Below are positions 51,550 to 59,596 of a DNA stretch of 64,000 nt, piece after piece. The DNA is taken from the NCBI RefSeq assembly GCF_000236785.1, contig NZ_AGUF01000052.1, positions 1 to 64,000 on the forward strand, in the 5' to 3' direction. The translations under genes and the position numbers were made by a program. Every line of letters starts with the position of its first letter. Position 1 is the stretch's first letter. Under the pieces are notes generated by a model. It was not told where the DNA came from, ran no database searches, and saw only the letters and a program-made list of their open reading frames with translations. Source of the DNA: Achromobacter arsenitoxydans SY8 (GTDB lineage: Bacteria > Pseudomonadota > Gammaproteobacteria > Burkholderiales > Burkholderiaceae_B).

Positions 51550-51682
51550 GGAACGCCGGCGCGGGCAGCCGACGGCGACACCGCAACGCCATGGGTGCGG
51601 GCATGGAGGGGATTAGATATTGCGCGGGTATCCCTTGGTATCACTGAAACTTGGTATTTAGCGTCTTGGGAGGGCCGGATTC

Positions 51683-51711
51683 GGAACCTGGGACCGCTTG
51701 CGCGTTACTCA
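51683..51711 (+). promoter_or_regulatory. hrp-box-like ECF sigma promoter of the effector gene
   Basis: GGAACC (51683-51688), a 16-bp spacer and TTACTCA (51705-51711). The Pseudomonas HrpL box is GGAACC, 15-16 bp, CCACNNA, so the -35 half is exact and the -10 half keeps AC..A. HrpL-like sigma factors (BtrS in Bordetella) control type III genes in this family. It lies 47 bp before the effector ATG. Confidence 0.6.
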
Positions 51712-51757
51712 GCGCGCGAACACGGTCACGGGGAATACCCCAGAAGAGGCGACAACC

Positions 51758-53839
51758 ATGGTGGGACTATCCAGCTTTATCTCAGCGGCGGCGCAGGGAA
51801 ATCATGTGCGGCTCGACGACTCGGGATCCGCCGCGCAGGGCCGTGGCGTGGTGGGACGGCTGAAAGACTGGATCGTCAGCCTGCCGGGCGGGCAGGGGGC
51901 GGAAAGCGTCAAACAGGACAACATGAAAGCCACTGCCGTTTTCGCTCAGGCGCTGGCGGGCGAGTACGGCTTCAAGGCCGCGGCGGCCGCCGTCGACCGG
52001 GTCATCGGCCGGAATTTCGACGCCGCGCTCGACAAGGCGAAGATCGACAAGATGGTTTCCGTGGCGCAGGGGCTGTCCGGGCTGGGCGCGGCGCGCTCCC
52101 TGGCCCGCAACGTCTGCCTGAATTCCTGGGCCCGTGAATCGTCCGGGCTGAACATCCAGCGTTCCGGCCATTCGGCCGTGGCGATATCGAACGGACTTTC
52201 GGCCAACACCTGGAGCCATGAAAAGCAGTATGTGAGCTGGTGGCCGTCGACCAACGACAGCGTCCAGGTCGACCGCAACCGGTTGCTCGAGAAGCTGCCC
52301 GTGGTGGGGGACTATTTTCACGCCCGGCCCGCCATGAGCGCCCCGGACTACGACAGCGATCGGGGGGACGAGATCTCCGAGAAGACCAACATCAACCTTC
52401 AGCGCGGAGAGGCCGCGCGCGAGGTCTTGCGCTCGGCGGCCAGGTTGGCGAGCGAAGGCCGCGCGGATCCACTGGCCGACGCGCTGAAAAAGCACGCGGA
52501 TGACCTCAAGGGCCTGGAGTTTGGCGACAACCCGACGCGCAAGGACCTGGAAAGCGCCGCCAAATTCTTCGCACGCGACTCCCAGGAACTTGTCTCCGAC
52601 CGGCAATGGGGCGCGGCTGCCGAGAAGGTCTTTTTCCCGCTGGCTGGCCGCAACGGCGAGCACACCGCACAGGGACTGATCCCGCAGACCACGCTGTTCG
52701 GGCTGGTCGAACACGACATGCTGGCCGATGCCAGGCAGCTCAAGGACGACGCTGCGCACGGCCGGATCGGCTACTCCATGTTCAGCACCACGCAAAACTG
52801 CGCCGCCATCGCGGCGCGGTCGCTGCAGGCCGGCGGCTCGAACATCTATGTGCCGTTCGAGGCAAGCTGGATCACCGAAGATCCCAACAAGACCTACGAC
52901 TATGCCAGGCAGTTGCAGGGGGCGATAGACGGGCTGAACGGTAAGGCGGACGGGATCAAGAAGTTTTGCGACACCGCCTGGCAGAGCGCGCCGGCAGACG
53001 CGGACGCCATCCGCCAGCTGCGCGACGCCTTGCATGAGACCGCCAATGATCAGGCGATCTTTGCGCAGGCCAAGCAATTGGCCTTGGGTATCGCCGCGGA
53101 TCAGCGCATCGACTCGCTGCGCGCGGAAGTGGCCGACCGTAGCGGCAAGATGGATCAGGCCCGGAGCTTGCTGCAACCCCTGGACCGGCAGATCAGGGCA
53201 ACGGAGAAGGATGTCGGCGACAGGCAGAAGGCCGTCGACAACAAACAGAAGGCCGTCGACGGCATGAGCCGGAGCGCGAAGTCGAGCAGTCCGCATGCTG
53301 CAGCCAGGCTGGCGGACAGCAAAGCGGAATTGGCAGAAAGACAGGATGAACTAAAAAAGGGGCAGGCTGAACTGAACGATCTGCGAGGGCAGAGAAGCCG
53401 GTTGGACACCCGTATTCTGGCGATGAAAGACGAACGGCGAGCCCTGAAGGATTTGATAGAGGAACGTCAGGCGAACCCGCTGGAAGCCGCGCGCCGCAAG
53501 CTCGGCGGCGAAGACGATTACTACGCCAAGCTGCGTGGGGGGCTGGCTGAGGGCGTCACGGGCTTGGCCCACGCCTTCGGGGCGCGTGCAAGCGGCCTGG
53601 ACACTCAGCAGCAGCGGCTCCTGGCCCCGCTGGGCCAAGCGGTGCAGGACCTGGAGCGGGGCGTACGCAACGGGTCCGACATGAAGACACTGCTGTCGCA
53701 CGCCAAACAGCTGGTGCAAACGCTGCACGACGCGATCAACGGTACGCCCGCCCCGGACCGCGTTGCGGCGCTGGCGGCTGGCGCTCTGGTGCAAGCCTGC
53801 GAATTCCTGGTCGTCAACGACCAGGATCGCCACAGCTAA
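51758..53839 (+). CDS. Candidate type III secreted effector with permuted papain-like motifs and coiled coil
   Basis: 693 residues from the ATG at 51758 (AGAAGAGG upstream). No homologue is recognised. The N-terminus is Ser/Ala/Gly-rich without a signal peptide, as in type III substrates. Residues 136-163 read SGHSAVAI (His138) then QYVSWWP (158-163), and 348 lies in STTQNCAAIAARSLQAGG (Cys348). A GH strand, a YVSWWP turn and a later NC helix, in that order, are the marks of circularly permuted papain-like hydrolases. Residues about 470-590 form a highly charged coiled coil (DRQKAVDNKQKAVDG, ELAERQDELKKGQAELND). A CesT-type chaperone gene follows 37 bp later and an hrp-box-like promoter precedes. 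Enzymatic activity and target are inference. Confidence 0.7.
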   Translation: MVGLSSFISAAAQGNHVRLDDSGSAAQGRGVVGRLKDWIVSLPGGQGAESVKQDNMKATAVFAQALAGEYGFKAAAAAVDRVIGRNFDAALDKAKIDKMVSVAQGLSGLGAARSLARNVCLNSWARESSGLNIQRSGHSAVAISNGLSANTWSHEKQYVSWWPSTNDSVQVDRNRLLEKLPVVGDYFHARPAMSAPDYDSDRGDEISEKTNINLQRGEAAREVLRSAARLASEGRADPLADALKKHADDLKGLEFGDNPTRKDLESAAKFFARDSQELVSDRQWGAAAEKVFFPLAGRNGEHTAQGLIPQTTLFGLVEHDMLADARQLKDDAAHGRIGYSMFSTTQNCAAIAARSLQAGGSNIYVPFEASWITEDPNKTYDYARQLQGAIDGLNGKADGIKKFCDTAWQSAPADADAIRQLRDALHETANDQAIFAQAKQLALGIAADQRIDSLRAEVADRSGKMDQARSLLQPLDRQIRATEKDVGDRQKAVDNKQKAVDGMSRSAKSSSPHAAARLADSKAELAERQDELKKGQAELNDLRGQRSRLDTRILAMKDERRALKDLIEERQANPLEAARRKLGGEDDYYAKLRGGLAEGVTGLAHAFGARASGLDTQQQRLLAPLGQAVQDLERGVRNGSDMKTLLSHAKQLVQTLHDAINGTPAPDRVAALAAGALVQACEFLVVNDQDRHS

Positions 53840-53876
53840 GCCTCACATCACCCCATCGAAAAAACGAGAGAACACC

Positions 53877-54353
53877 ATGCCTAGCCCGACCTGCCTTGCC
53901 CTGCTGCAAGCTCTGAGCCAGACCATCGGCATCGAACTGTCCTTCGACGAGCGCCAGCATTGCATGCTGATGCTGGACGACGACATTCTGATCTCCCTGC
54001 GCTGCCTGGACGACGACACCCTGGGCCTGTACGGCCTGCTGGGCGAATTCCCGCAGCCGCGGCCGGCGGCCGACTTGATGGCGCTGCTGTCCGTCAATCT
54101 CCTGCTCATGGAGCGCTGCGGCATGTCGGTTGGACTGGATCGCGCCACCGACGCGGTGCTCTTGCTGGAGCGCCTGCCGGTGGCCGGCGTCACCCGTGAA
54201 GACATCGCGGACCGGGTCGCGCAGTTTGCCGACCAGGTGCGCAAGCTGGTAGGCTGGCTGCGCGAACGCGACGACGCTGGCGGCCCTTCCGGGGATGAAA
54301 TGCCCGCGTTATCGGCGCCGCATGCCATCGCCGCATTCGGCCAGATCGTGTAA
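53877..54353 (+). CDS. Type III secretion chaperone, CesT/class I type
   Basis: 158 residues, acidic, no signal peptide. The sequence follows the CesT fold: helix 1 (LALLQALSQTIGIELSF), paired strands (HCMLMLDDDILISLRCL, DTLGLYGLLGEF), the dimer helix (DLMALLSVNLLLMERCGMSV) and C-terminal strand and helix (DAVLLLERLPV, REDIADRVAQFADQVRKLVG). Class I chaperones bind the N-terminal part of one effector and keep it ready for secretion. GAGAG lies upstream of the ATG at 53877. An in-frame upstream start would overlap the effector and is rejected. Its position directly behind the large protein makes that protein the likely client. The last 25 residues are extra. Confidence 0.8.
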   Translation: MPSPTCLALLQALSQTIGIELSFDERQHCMLMLDDDILISLRCLDDDTLGLYGLLGEFPQPRPAADLMALLSVNLLLMERCGMSVGLDRATDAVLLLERLPVAGVTREDIADRVAQFADQVRKLVGWLRERDDAGGPSGDEMPALSAPHAIAAFGQIV

Positions 54354-54479
54354 GCGCGCGTGGCGGCCGCCCGGGTCAGGCTGCTATGCTGTTTTCATCG
54401 ACAGCCGTTGCTGCGGCAGCCGTCGCTGCACGTGGACAGACGCAGGGACCAGGGCACTCGCAACTCCAGGAGCATCGAC

Positions 54480-54866
54480 ATGAAGCTTTCCAGACGCGCA
54501 ACACTCGCAGGATTGGCGCTGACCGCGCTGGCCGCCGCGGCCGCCCCGGCAATGGCGCACCACGGCTGGTCATGGGCCGAATCCGAACAAATGACGTTGC
54601 AGGGCACGGTCGAGCAGGTGCAGATTGCGCCGCCGCATCCGATGCTGAAGGTGCGGGCTTCTGATGGCGTGTGGACCGTGGAGCTTGGCAACCCCACCCA
54701 AACCAAGGAGGCCGGTTTTGTCGAAGGGTCCGCCAAGCCGGGCGACGCCATCACGGCGGTCGGCAACCGGGACCAGGACAAGGCCAACAAGCGCATGAAG
54801 GCGGTCCAGGTGCAGGTGGGCGGCAAGACCTACGACATTTATCCCAGCCGGATCAAGAAGCCCTGA
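54480..54866 (+). CDS. DUF6152 family exported protein
   Basis: 128 residues. The start MKLSRRATLAGLALTALAAA looks like a Tat-type signal (SRR) ending AMA. The mature part begins HHGWSWAESEQMTLQGTVEQ, the HHGW start typical of DUF6152 proteins, followed by a small OB-like beta fold (PHPMLKVRASDGVWTVELG). The histidines near the mature N-terminus suggest metal binding, but no function is established. AGGAGC stands before the ATG at 54480. It is followed 21 bp later by a membrane-protein gene, the usual neighbour of this family. Confidence 0.82.
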   Translation: MKLSRRATLAGLALTALAAAAAPAMAHHGWSWAESEQMTLQGTVEQVQIAPPHPMLKVRASDGVWTVELGNPTQTKEAGFVEGSAKPGDAITAVGNRDQDKANKRMKAVQVQVGGKTYDIYPSRIKKP

Positions 54867-54887
54867 GCCGCCGGCGGGACGGCCTCG

Positions 54888-55373
54888 ATGCCCGAACTGA
54901 TCCGGCTCGCGCTTGAACACCTTGAAGCCATGCCGCCGTCGACCTGGCTGCGGCGGTCAGGCACGCTGTACCTGCTGGTCAATGCCGCCCACATCGGGGC
55001 CATCGGGCTGCTGATCGGCTCCATCGTCCCGCTGGACTTGCGGCTGCTGGGTGTCATCAGATCGCCGCATCTGGCGGTCCTGGCGCCGGTCCTGGCGCGC
55101 ACGGCCGCGGCCGGGCTGGGGCTGGCGCTGCTGACGGGGGCGCTGCTATTCAGCGTGCGGCCGCAAGAGTACCTGCAGAATCCCGCGTTTGTCGTAAAGA
55201 TGGGCCTGCTGCTTGCGGGGACGCTCAATGCCTGGCTGGTGCATCGGGGCAGGGCGTGGACGGGCGTGCTGGATGGCGGCAGCCCGGCCGACGGGCTGCG
55301 CCTGCAGGCGGGGGCGTCGATGCTGTTGTGGCTGGGATGCCTGGTGGCGGGACGCTGGATCGGCTTTCTGTAG
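54888..55373 (+). CDS. DUF6644-type membrane protein
   Basis: 161 residues with four likely membrane helices (LVNAAHIGAIGLLIGSIVPL, LARTAAAGLGLALLTGALLF, FVVKMGLLLAGTLNAWLVH and the C-terminal SMLLWLGCLVAGRWIGFL). Conserved-looking histidines occur in the first (NAAHIG) and third helices (LVHRG), as in heme-b membrane anchors, so haem or quinone binding is possible. It lies 21 bp after the DUF6152 gene and is surely co-transcribed. The pair probably forms an exported plus membrane unit of unknown role. Confidence 0.75.
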   Translation: MPELIRLALEHLEAMPPSTWLRRSGTLYLLVNAAHIGAIGLLIGSIVPLDLRLLGVIRSPHLAVLAPVLARTAAAGLGLALLTGALLFSVRPQEYLQNPAFVVKMGLLLAGTLNAWLVHRGRAWTGVLDGGSPADGLRLQAGASMLLWLGCLVAGRWIGFL

Positions 55374-55403
55374 CTGGCGCCAGGCGGCTTTCAAGCATGT
55401 GAT

Positions 55404-56339
55404 TCAGGGCCAGGCCGCGCCCTGGGCATTCACATACAGCCCGAACAGGCATTGACCCGTCACCATGAACAGCCGGTTGCGCCGTGCGCCGCCGAAGCAC
55501 AGGTTGGCGCAGCGGTCGGGTAGCGCGATGCGGCCGATGGCCACGCCGTCCGGCGCGAAGACCATGACCCCGTTCAGGCCCGGCCCCGCGCCCCAGCCGG
55601 CCCAGACATTGCCGTCCGTGTCGCAGCGTATGCCGTCCGGGATGCCCAGGTCGCCGGCGTCGACGAAAGTGCGTCCCTGATCCAGGCCGCCGTCCTCGGT
55701 CACGCGATAGACCAGAATGCGGTTGGGCCGGGAACCATTGTCCACGACGTACAGCAGCGTCTCGTCGGGCGAAAAGCACAGCCCGTTCGGATTCTGGATG
55801 TCGTCAACCACGACCTGCAGCCGGCCGCTGGCGGGGTCCAGCCGGTACACGTGGGTGGGCAGTTCCGGCGCCGCCTTGAATCCTTCGTAGTCATTGAGGA
55901 TGCCAAACGTGGGGTCGGTGAACCAGACCGAGCCGTCTCGCCGCACCACCACGTCATTCGGAGAATTCAGGCGCTTGCCGTCAAAGCCGTCCGCCAGGAC
56001 GGTCAGCGCGCCGTCGTACTCGGTGCGCACCACCCGGCGCCCGCCGTGCTCGCAGCTCACCAGCCGGCCTTCGCGGTCGCGGGTATTGCCATTGGCGAAC
56101 CCGGACGGGGTGCGGTGGACGGACACCGCGCCGCTTTCCTCGTCCCAGCGCATGAGGCGGTTGGCGGGGATGTCGCTCCAGAGCAGGCATCTGCCGTCCC
56201 CAAACCACACCGGGCCTTCGCCGTACCGGATGCCCGTCGCCAGGAGCTCGATCGCGGCGTTGCTGAGCCGGTATTGCAGGAATCGGGAATCCAGCACTTC
56301 TATGGCGGGATCGGGATAGGTTTCGCTAGGCTCCCACAT
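55404..56339 (-). CDS. SMP-30/gluconolactonase family lactonase
   Basis: 311 residues, a six-bladed beta-propeller. Metal ligands of the family are found as Glu in GIRYGEGPVWF, Asn in LNSPNDVVVRRDGSVWFTDP and the Asp of GIPDGIRCDTDGNVWAG. It should hydrolyse a sugar or related lactone with a divalent metal. The ATG at 56339 is chosen because AAGGAG lies upstream; the open frame beyond it is Ala-rich and covers a tandem repeat. No sugar-dehydrogenase or transporter gene sits beside it, so the substrate is open. It converges on the DUF6644 gene. Confidence 0.88.
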   Translation of the reverse strand: MWEPSETYPDPAIEVLDSRFLQYRLSNAAIELLATGIRYGEGPVWFGDGRCLLWSDIPANRLMRWDEESGAVSVHRTPSGFANGNTRDREGRLVSCEHGGRRVVRTEYDGALTVLADGFDGKRLNSPNDVVVRRDGSVWFTDPTFGILNDYEGFKAAPELPTHVYRLDPASGRLQVVVDDIQNPNGLCFSPDETLLYVVDNGSRPNRILVYRVTEDGGLDQGRTFVDAGDLGIPDGIRCDTDGNVWAGWGAGPGLNGVMVFAPDGVAIGRIALPDRCANLCFGGARRNRLFMVTGQCLFGLYVNAQGAAWP

Positions 56340-56405
56340 GTCGTCTCCTTGGGCGGCAAGCAGCCAGTCTGGCCGACCATGGCAGGGCTGTCCATCCATC
56401 AGTTC

Positions 56406-56450
56406 GGCGGCCGATGCCGCGGCGGCCGGTGCCGCGGCGGTCGATACCGC
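56406..56450. repeat. Three tandem 15-bp GC-rich repeats
   Basis: Units GGCGGCCGATGCCGC, GGCGGCCGGTGCCGC and GGCGGTCGATACCGC follow one another without gaps. They lie between the lactonase start (56339) and the DUF1294 stop (56464). The repeats can fold into GC hairpins and may slow transcription leaving DUF1294. Confidence 0.75.
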
Positions 56451-56463
56451 GGTCCTGGATTCC

Positions 56464-56838
56464 TTATAACGCCGCCAGCGATCGTCCGGCCGGCGTGCAG
56501 AGCAGCACAAAAGCCGCGACGTTCACCAGGGCCGTCAACCAGAATACGGCCCGGAATTCCGTTTTGACGGACTTGTGCCGCAGCCATTGCTGGCCGAGCA
56601 AGGCGCCGGGCCAGCCGCCCGCCAGCGACAGCAGGTGCAGCGTCCGTTCGCGGATCCGCCGGCGCCCGGCTCTGGCCGAGGCCTTGTCGATGGCGTAAAC
56701 AGCAAGCGTCAGGGCGCTGAGCGCCAGATAGGCCAGCCCCACGAGGCCGGGCGCGGCCCATTTGAGCCATGCCAGCGCGTACAGGCAAACGAATGCGGGG
56801 ATCGGCAGCAATTGCGCGCCAAATCGCGCCTGGGTCAT
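56464..56838 (-). CDS. DUF1294 family membrane protein
   Basis: 124 residues with three or four membrane helices. Family signs: YAIDKASARAGRRRIRERTL, then LSLAGGWPGALLGQQWLRHK and TEFRAVFWL. Many DUF1294 proteins carry an N-terminal cold-shock domain; this one does not. Function unknown. It lies 15 bp after the GntR stop on the same strand, so it may be co-transcribed with the catabolic unit upstream. Confidence 0.82.
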   Translation of the reverse strand: MTQARFGAQLLPIPAFVCLYALAWLKWAAPGLVGLAYLALSALTLAVYAIDKASARAGRRRIRERTLHLLSLAGGWPGALLGQQWLRHKSVKTEFRAVFWLTALVNVAAFVLLCTPAGRSLAAL

Positions 56839-56853
56839 GGAACCATCCGGATC

Positions 56854-57540
56854 CTACTGCCGCCGCGACGCGTCGGGCATGTAGATATGGGCATAGCCTT
56901 CGCGGATGGCCGAGGTGATCTGGTCCATGCGGCGGTCGATATGCTGCTCCAGGATGGCCACGCCTTCGGCTTCGTTGCGCGCCTGCAGCGCCTCGAGCAG
57001 GCGGTGGTGCTCGCGCTGGCTGGCGGGGCGGTCGCCGCGGTTCATGTCGATCCACCGCACGAAACGGATGCGCGCATTGACGTTCTTGAGCACGCGCAGC
57101 ATTTCGGCGTTGCCCGACATCGCCATGATGCGTTCGTGGAAGGCCTCGTCCAGCGCAACCATTTCGGCCACGCTGCGCTCGCCGGCCTCGGGGCCTGTGG
57201 AATCCAGGAAGGACAGGGCATCCCGGATATCGTTGTCGGTAGCGCGCTGGATGGCCAGGCGCAGCGCGGAAACCTCCAGCGACTTGCGCAGTTCATACAG
57301 CGCGAAGATTTCCTGCACGTCGAGGTCGCGGCAGAAAAAGCCCTTGCCCGGAAGAAAGCGCAGCAAGCCTTCGATGCTGAGGCGGTTCAGGGCCTCGCGC
57401 AGCGGGGTGCGCGAGACGCCAAGCTCCTTGGACAGCGCCACCTCGTTGAGGCGTTCGCCGGGCTTGAATTCGAAGTCGATCGCCATATCGCGGATGCGCA
57501 AATAGACTTTCTCGACGATGCTGTCGCTGGCGGCGCTCAA
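56854..57540 (-). CDS. GntR family regulator, FadR subfamily
   Basis: 228 residues. The GntR winged helix (about 8-75) reads DFEFKPGERLNEVALSKELG, then VSRTPLREALNRLSIEGLL. The FCD ligand domain (about 85-215) keeps metal-binding residues of this class (ELRKSLEVSALRLA, DEAFHERIMAMSGN, EHHRLLEALQARN). Such regulators sense carboxylic acids. It is the last member of the racemase-oxidase-TPP enzyme unit after 46 bp and probably controls that unit through the palindrome at 61385-61396. Confidence 0.9.
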   Translation of the reverse strand: MSAASDSIVEKVYLRIRDMAIDFEFKPGERLNEVALSKELGVSRTPLREALNRLSIEGLLRFLPGKGFFCRDLDVQEIFALYELRKSLEVSALRLAIQRATDNDIRDALSFLDSTGPEAGERSVAEMVALDEAFHERIMAMSGNAEMLRVLKNVNARIRFVRWIDMNRGDRPASQREHHRLLEALQARNEAEGVAILEQHIDRRMDQITSAIREGYAHIYMPDASRRQ

Positions 57541-57586
57541 GGGGTCTCCGGTACGAATAGAAGCAGGGGCGGGTCCGCCCCCACCG

Positions 57587-58318
57587 CTATTCGAATTTTC
57601 GGGGGCGCAGGCCGGCGTGGAACCAGGTGATCATGGAATAGATGTCATACACCGGCAGTCCCGTGGCCGCCTGCAGGGCGGCCGCGTAGGGGGGCATGTT
57701 AGTACATTCCAGCACGATGGCGCCAACCTCGGGATGGCGGCGGATCAGGTCGGCGCCGGCGTCCAGGATGTCCTGTTGCGCCAGATCCACATCCATGTCG
57801 GTCTTCTCGGCCTTGATCAGGACGCGGAAGAACTCGCGGCCGTTCTCGGTGCCCGCCACCGGAATGTCGGCCGGCACATTGACGGCCGCCAGATGCTCGG
57901 GCGACAGGCTGCCGCCGCTGACGGTGACGACGCCCACGCGCTTGCCCGGCGGCAGCGTGGCCTGCACCCAGGGCACCTGCATCAGCGACGAGGTCGCAAC
58001 CGGCACCTGCAGGCGGGCGGAGAATTCGCGCTGGAACAGCGCCAGAAAGCCGCAGTTGGTCGTGATGGCTTCGGCGCCCTGATCAATCAGGTCCTGGGCA
58101 GCCTCGACAAAGGCGTCCAGGGTGCCGCTGGCCCCTTGCAGCACCACTTTTTCGGGACTGGCGCCCCGGACCACGCGGTATAGCACCGGAAAGGGCCAGG
58201 TAAGGCCGTTGCCCATGTCGCCCAGGATGCGCGGAAAGCGGGCGTCGAGCATCAGCACGCCCAGGGGAGCGCCGTAGAGCGATTTGCCGCCACGGGCAAT
58301 GCGGGGAGTCGTCGGCAT
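57587..58318 (-). CDS. Aspartate/glutamate/hydantoin racemase family protein
   Basis: 243 residues. Both active-site cysteine segments are present: ITTNCGFLALFQ (about residue 87) and LECTNMPPYAAAL (about 208), so a cofactor-independent racemase or isomerase using two Cys is expected. The N-terminal part carries GVLMLDARFPRILGDMGNG, common in uncharacterised members next to amino-acid transporters. It follows the FAD oxidoreductase by 15 bp. Interconverting D and L forms of the substrate taken up by the divergent transporter would fit. Confidence 0.82.
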   Translation of the reverse strand: MPTTPRIARGGKSLYGAPLGVLMLDARFPRILGDMGNGLTWPFPVLYRVVRGASPEKVVLQGASGTLDAFVEAAQDLIDQGAEAITTNCGFLALFQREFSARLQVPVATSSLMQVPWVQATLPPGKRVGVVTVSGGSLSPEHLAAVNVPADIPVAGTENGREFFRVLIKAEKTDMDVDLAQQDILDAGADLIRRHPEVGAIVLECTNMPPYAAALQAATGLPVYDIYSMITWFHAGLRPRKFE

Positions 58319-58333
58319 GAAGGTTCCTTCGAG

Positions 58334-59596
58334 TCAGGCGAAGCGTTGGGGGGAAAAGGGGCCCAGGTCGATGGCGGGGGCGGAGCCGGTCAGCAGTTGC
58401 GCCACCAGTTGCCCGGTGCGGGCCGAACCGACCAGGCCCACGTGTCCGTGGCCGTAGGCGTGGATGATGTCCGCGCTGGCCGAGGCCGCGCCGATGCACG
58501 GCAGGCCGTCCGGCATGCTGGGACGGGAGCCCAGCCAGAAATCGTCCGTGCCCTGCGGTTCGTCCTTGGGCAGCGCGGGAAAGATCGAAACCAGCTGACG
58601 GCGCAGGATGCGGGCGCGCTCCCAGTTGGCGGGCGCCAGGGGCGCGGCGATTTCGACCTGCCCGGCGGCGCGCAGGCCGTGGTCCGTCCAGTTGACCACC
58701 ATCTTGGCGTCGGCAAATTGCGTGGGCGTGCGCACGCCGACCTTCGCATCGCGGATGACGGCGTGGTAGCCGCGTTCGGCGGCCAGCGGCACGTGGTCGC
58801 CGGCAAGTTCGGCCAGCGCGCGGCCATGCACGCCAGTGGCGATGACCGCGCGGTCGCAGGCGATATCGCCTGCGTCGGTGCGCACCGCCAGCAGGCGGCC
58901 GCCCTCGATGCGAAAACCCGTGGCGCGCGTGACGCGCAGTTCGGCGCCTTGCGCGCAGGCCTGCCGCACCAGCGCGGCCACGTAGCCGCCGGGGTCGCGG
59001 CAGCTGCCGGTTTCGGGCACCCAAACCCCGAAGGTGTAGCGCGGGTCCAGGTCCGGCTCGCGCTCGCGCAGCGCCTGCGCGTCCAGTTCTTCCCAGACGA
59101 TGCCCTCGGCGCGCCGGATTTCCCAGGCGCGGGCATCGGCGCGGAATTGCGCTTCGCTCAGATAGGCATGCAGCAGCCCGCGCCGCTCGATCAGGTGCCC
59201 GACGCCGGCCCAGGCGGCCTGCTCGTCATGCAGCGCCGGCGCGTCCCGCAGCAGCGTGCGCAGGGCATGCGCGGTGCGCTCGACTTGCGGCCAGGTCCAG
59301 GCCGCGCGCAGATAGCGCCACAGCCAGGGCAGGGCGCGCGGCAGGTAGCCCCAGCGCACCGCCAGCGGTCCGAGCGGGTCAGAGAGCCACTTGGGCAGGC
59401 GCTTCCAGACGCCGGGCTCGGCCGGCGGCAGGATGGAGTGCGACGACAGCCATCCGGCATTGCCGTAGCTGGCGGCCTGTGTGCCGCCGGGTTCGGAAGG
59501 ATCGACCAGGGTCACGCGCAGGCCCGCCTGCAGGGCGCGCATCGCCACGGCCGCGCCCACGGCGCCCGCGCCGATCACCACCACATGGCGGCTCAT
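58334..59596 (-). CDS. FAD-dependent D-amino-acid dehydrogenase type oxidoreductase (DadA-like)
   Basis: 420 residues of the DAO family. The FAD dinucleotide site reads VVVIGAGAVGAAVAMRALQA near the N-terminus, NAGWLSSHSILPPAEPG follows the DadA pattern, and the C-terminal FAD block is AYGHGHVGLVGSARTG. DadA-like enzymes oxidise D-amino acids to 2-oxo acids and pass electrons to the respiratory chain. The ATG at 59596 overlaps the stop of the TPP enzyme by four bases (ATGA). It lies between that enzyme and the racemase, so it probably supplies the 2-oxo acid used by the TPP enzyme. Confidence 0.88.
   Translation of the reverse strand: MSRHVVVIGAGAVGAAVAMRALQAGLRVTLVDPSEPGGTQAASYGNAGWLSSHSILPPAEPGVWKRLPKWLSDPLGPLAVRWGYLPRALPWLWRYLRAAWTWPQVERTAHALRTLLRDAPALHDEQAAWAGVGHLIERRGLLHAYLSEAQFRADARAWEIRRAEGIVWEELDAQALREREPDLDPRYTFGVWVPETGSCRDPGGYVAALVRQACAQGAELRVTRATGFRIEGGRLLAVRTDAGDIACDRAVIATGVHGRALAELAGDHVPLAAERGYHAVIRDAKVGVRTPTQFADAKMVVNWTDHGLRAAGQVEIAAPLAPANWERARILRRQLVSIFPALPKDEPQGTDDFWLGSRPSMPDGLPCIGAASASADIIHAYGHGHVGLVGSARTGQLVAQLLTGSAPAIDLGPFSPQRFA

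Noticed and set aside
51782-53296. 504-codon frame antisense to the effector gene
   Set aside because: No recognisable domain, and the plus-strand gene has a promoter, ribosome site and chaperone partner.
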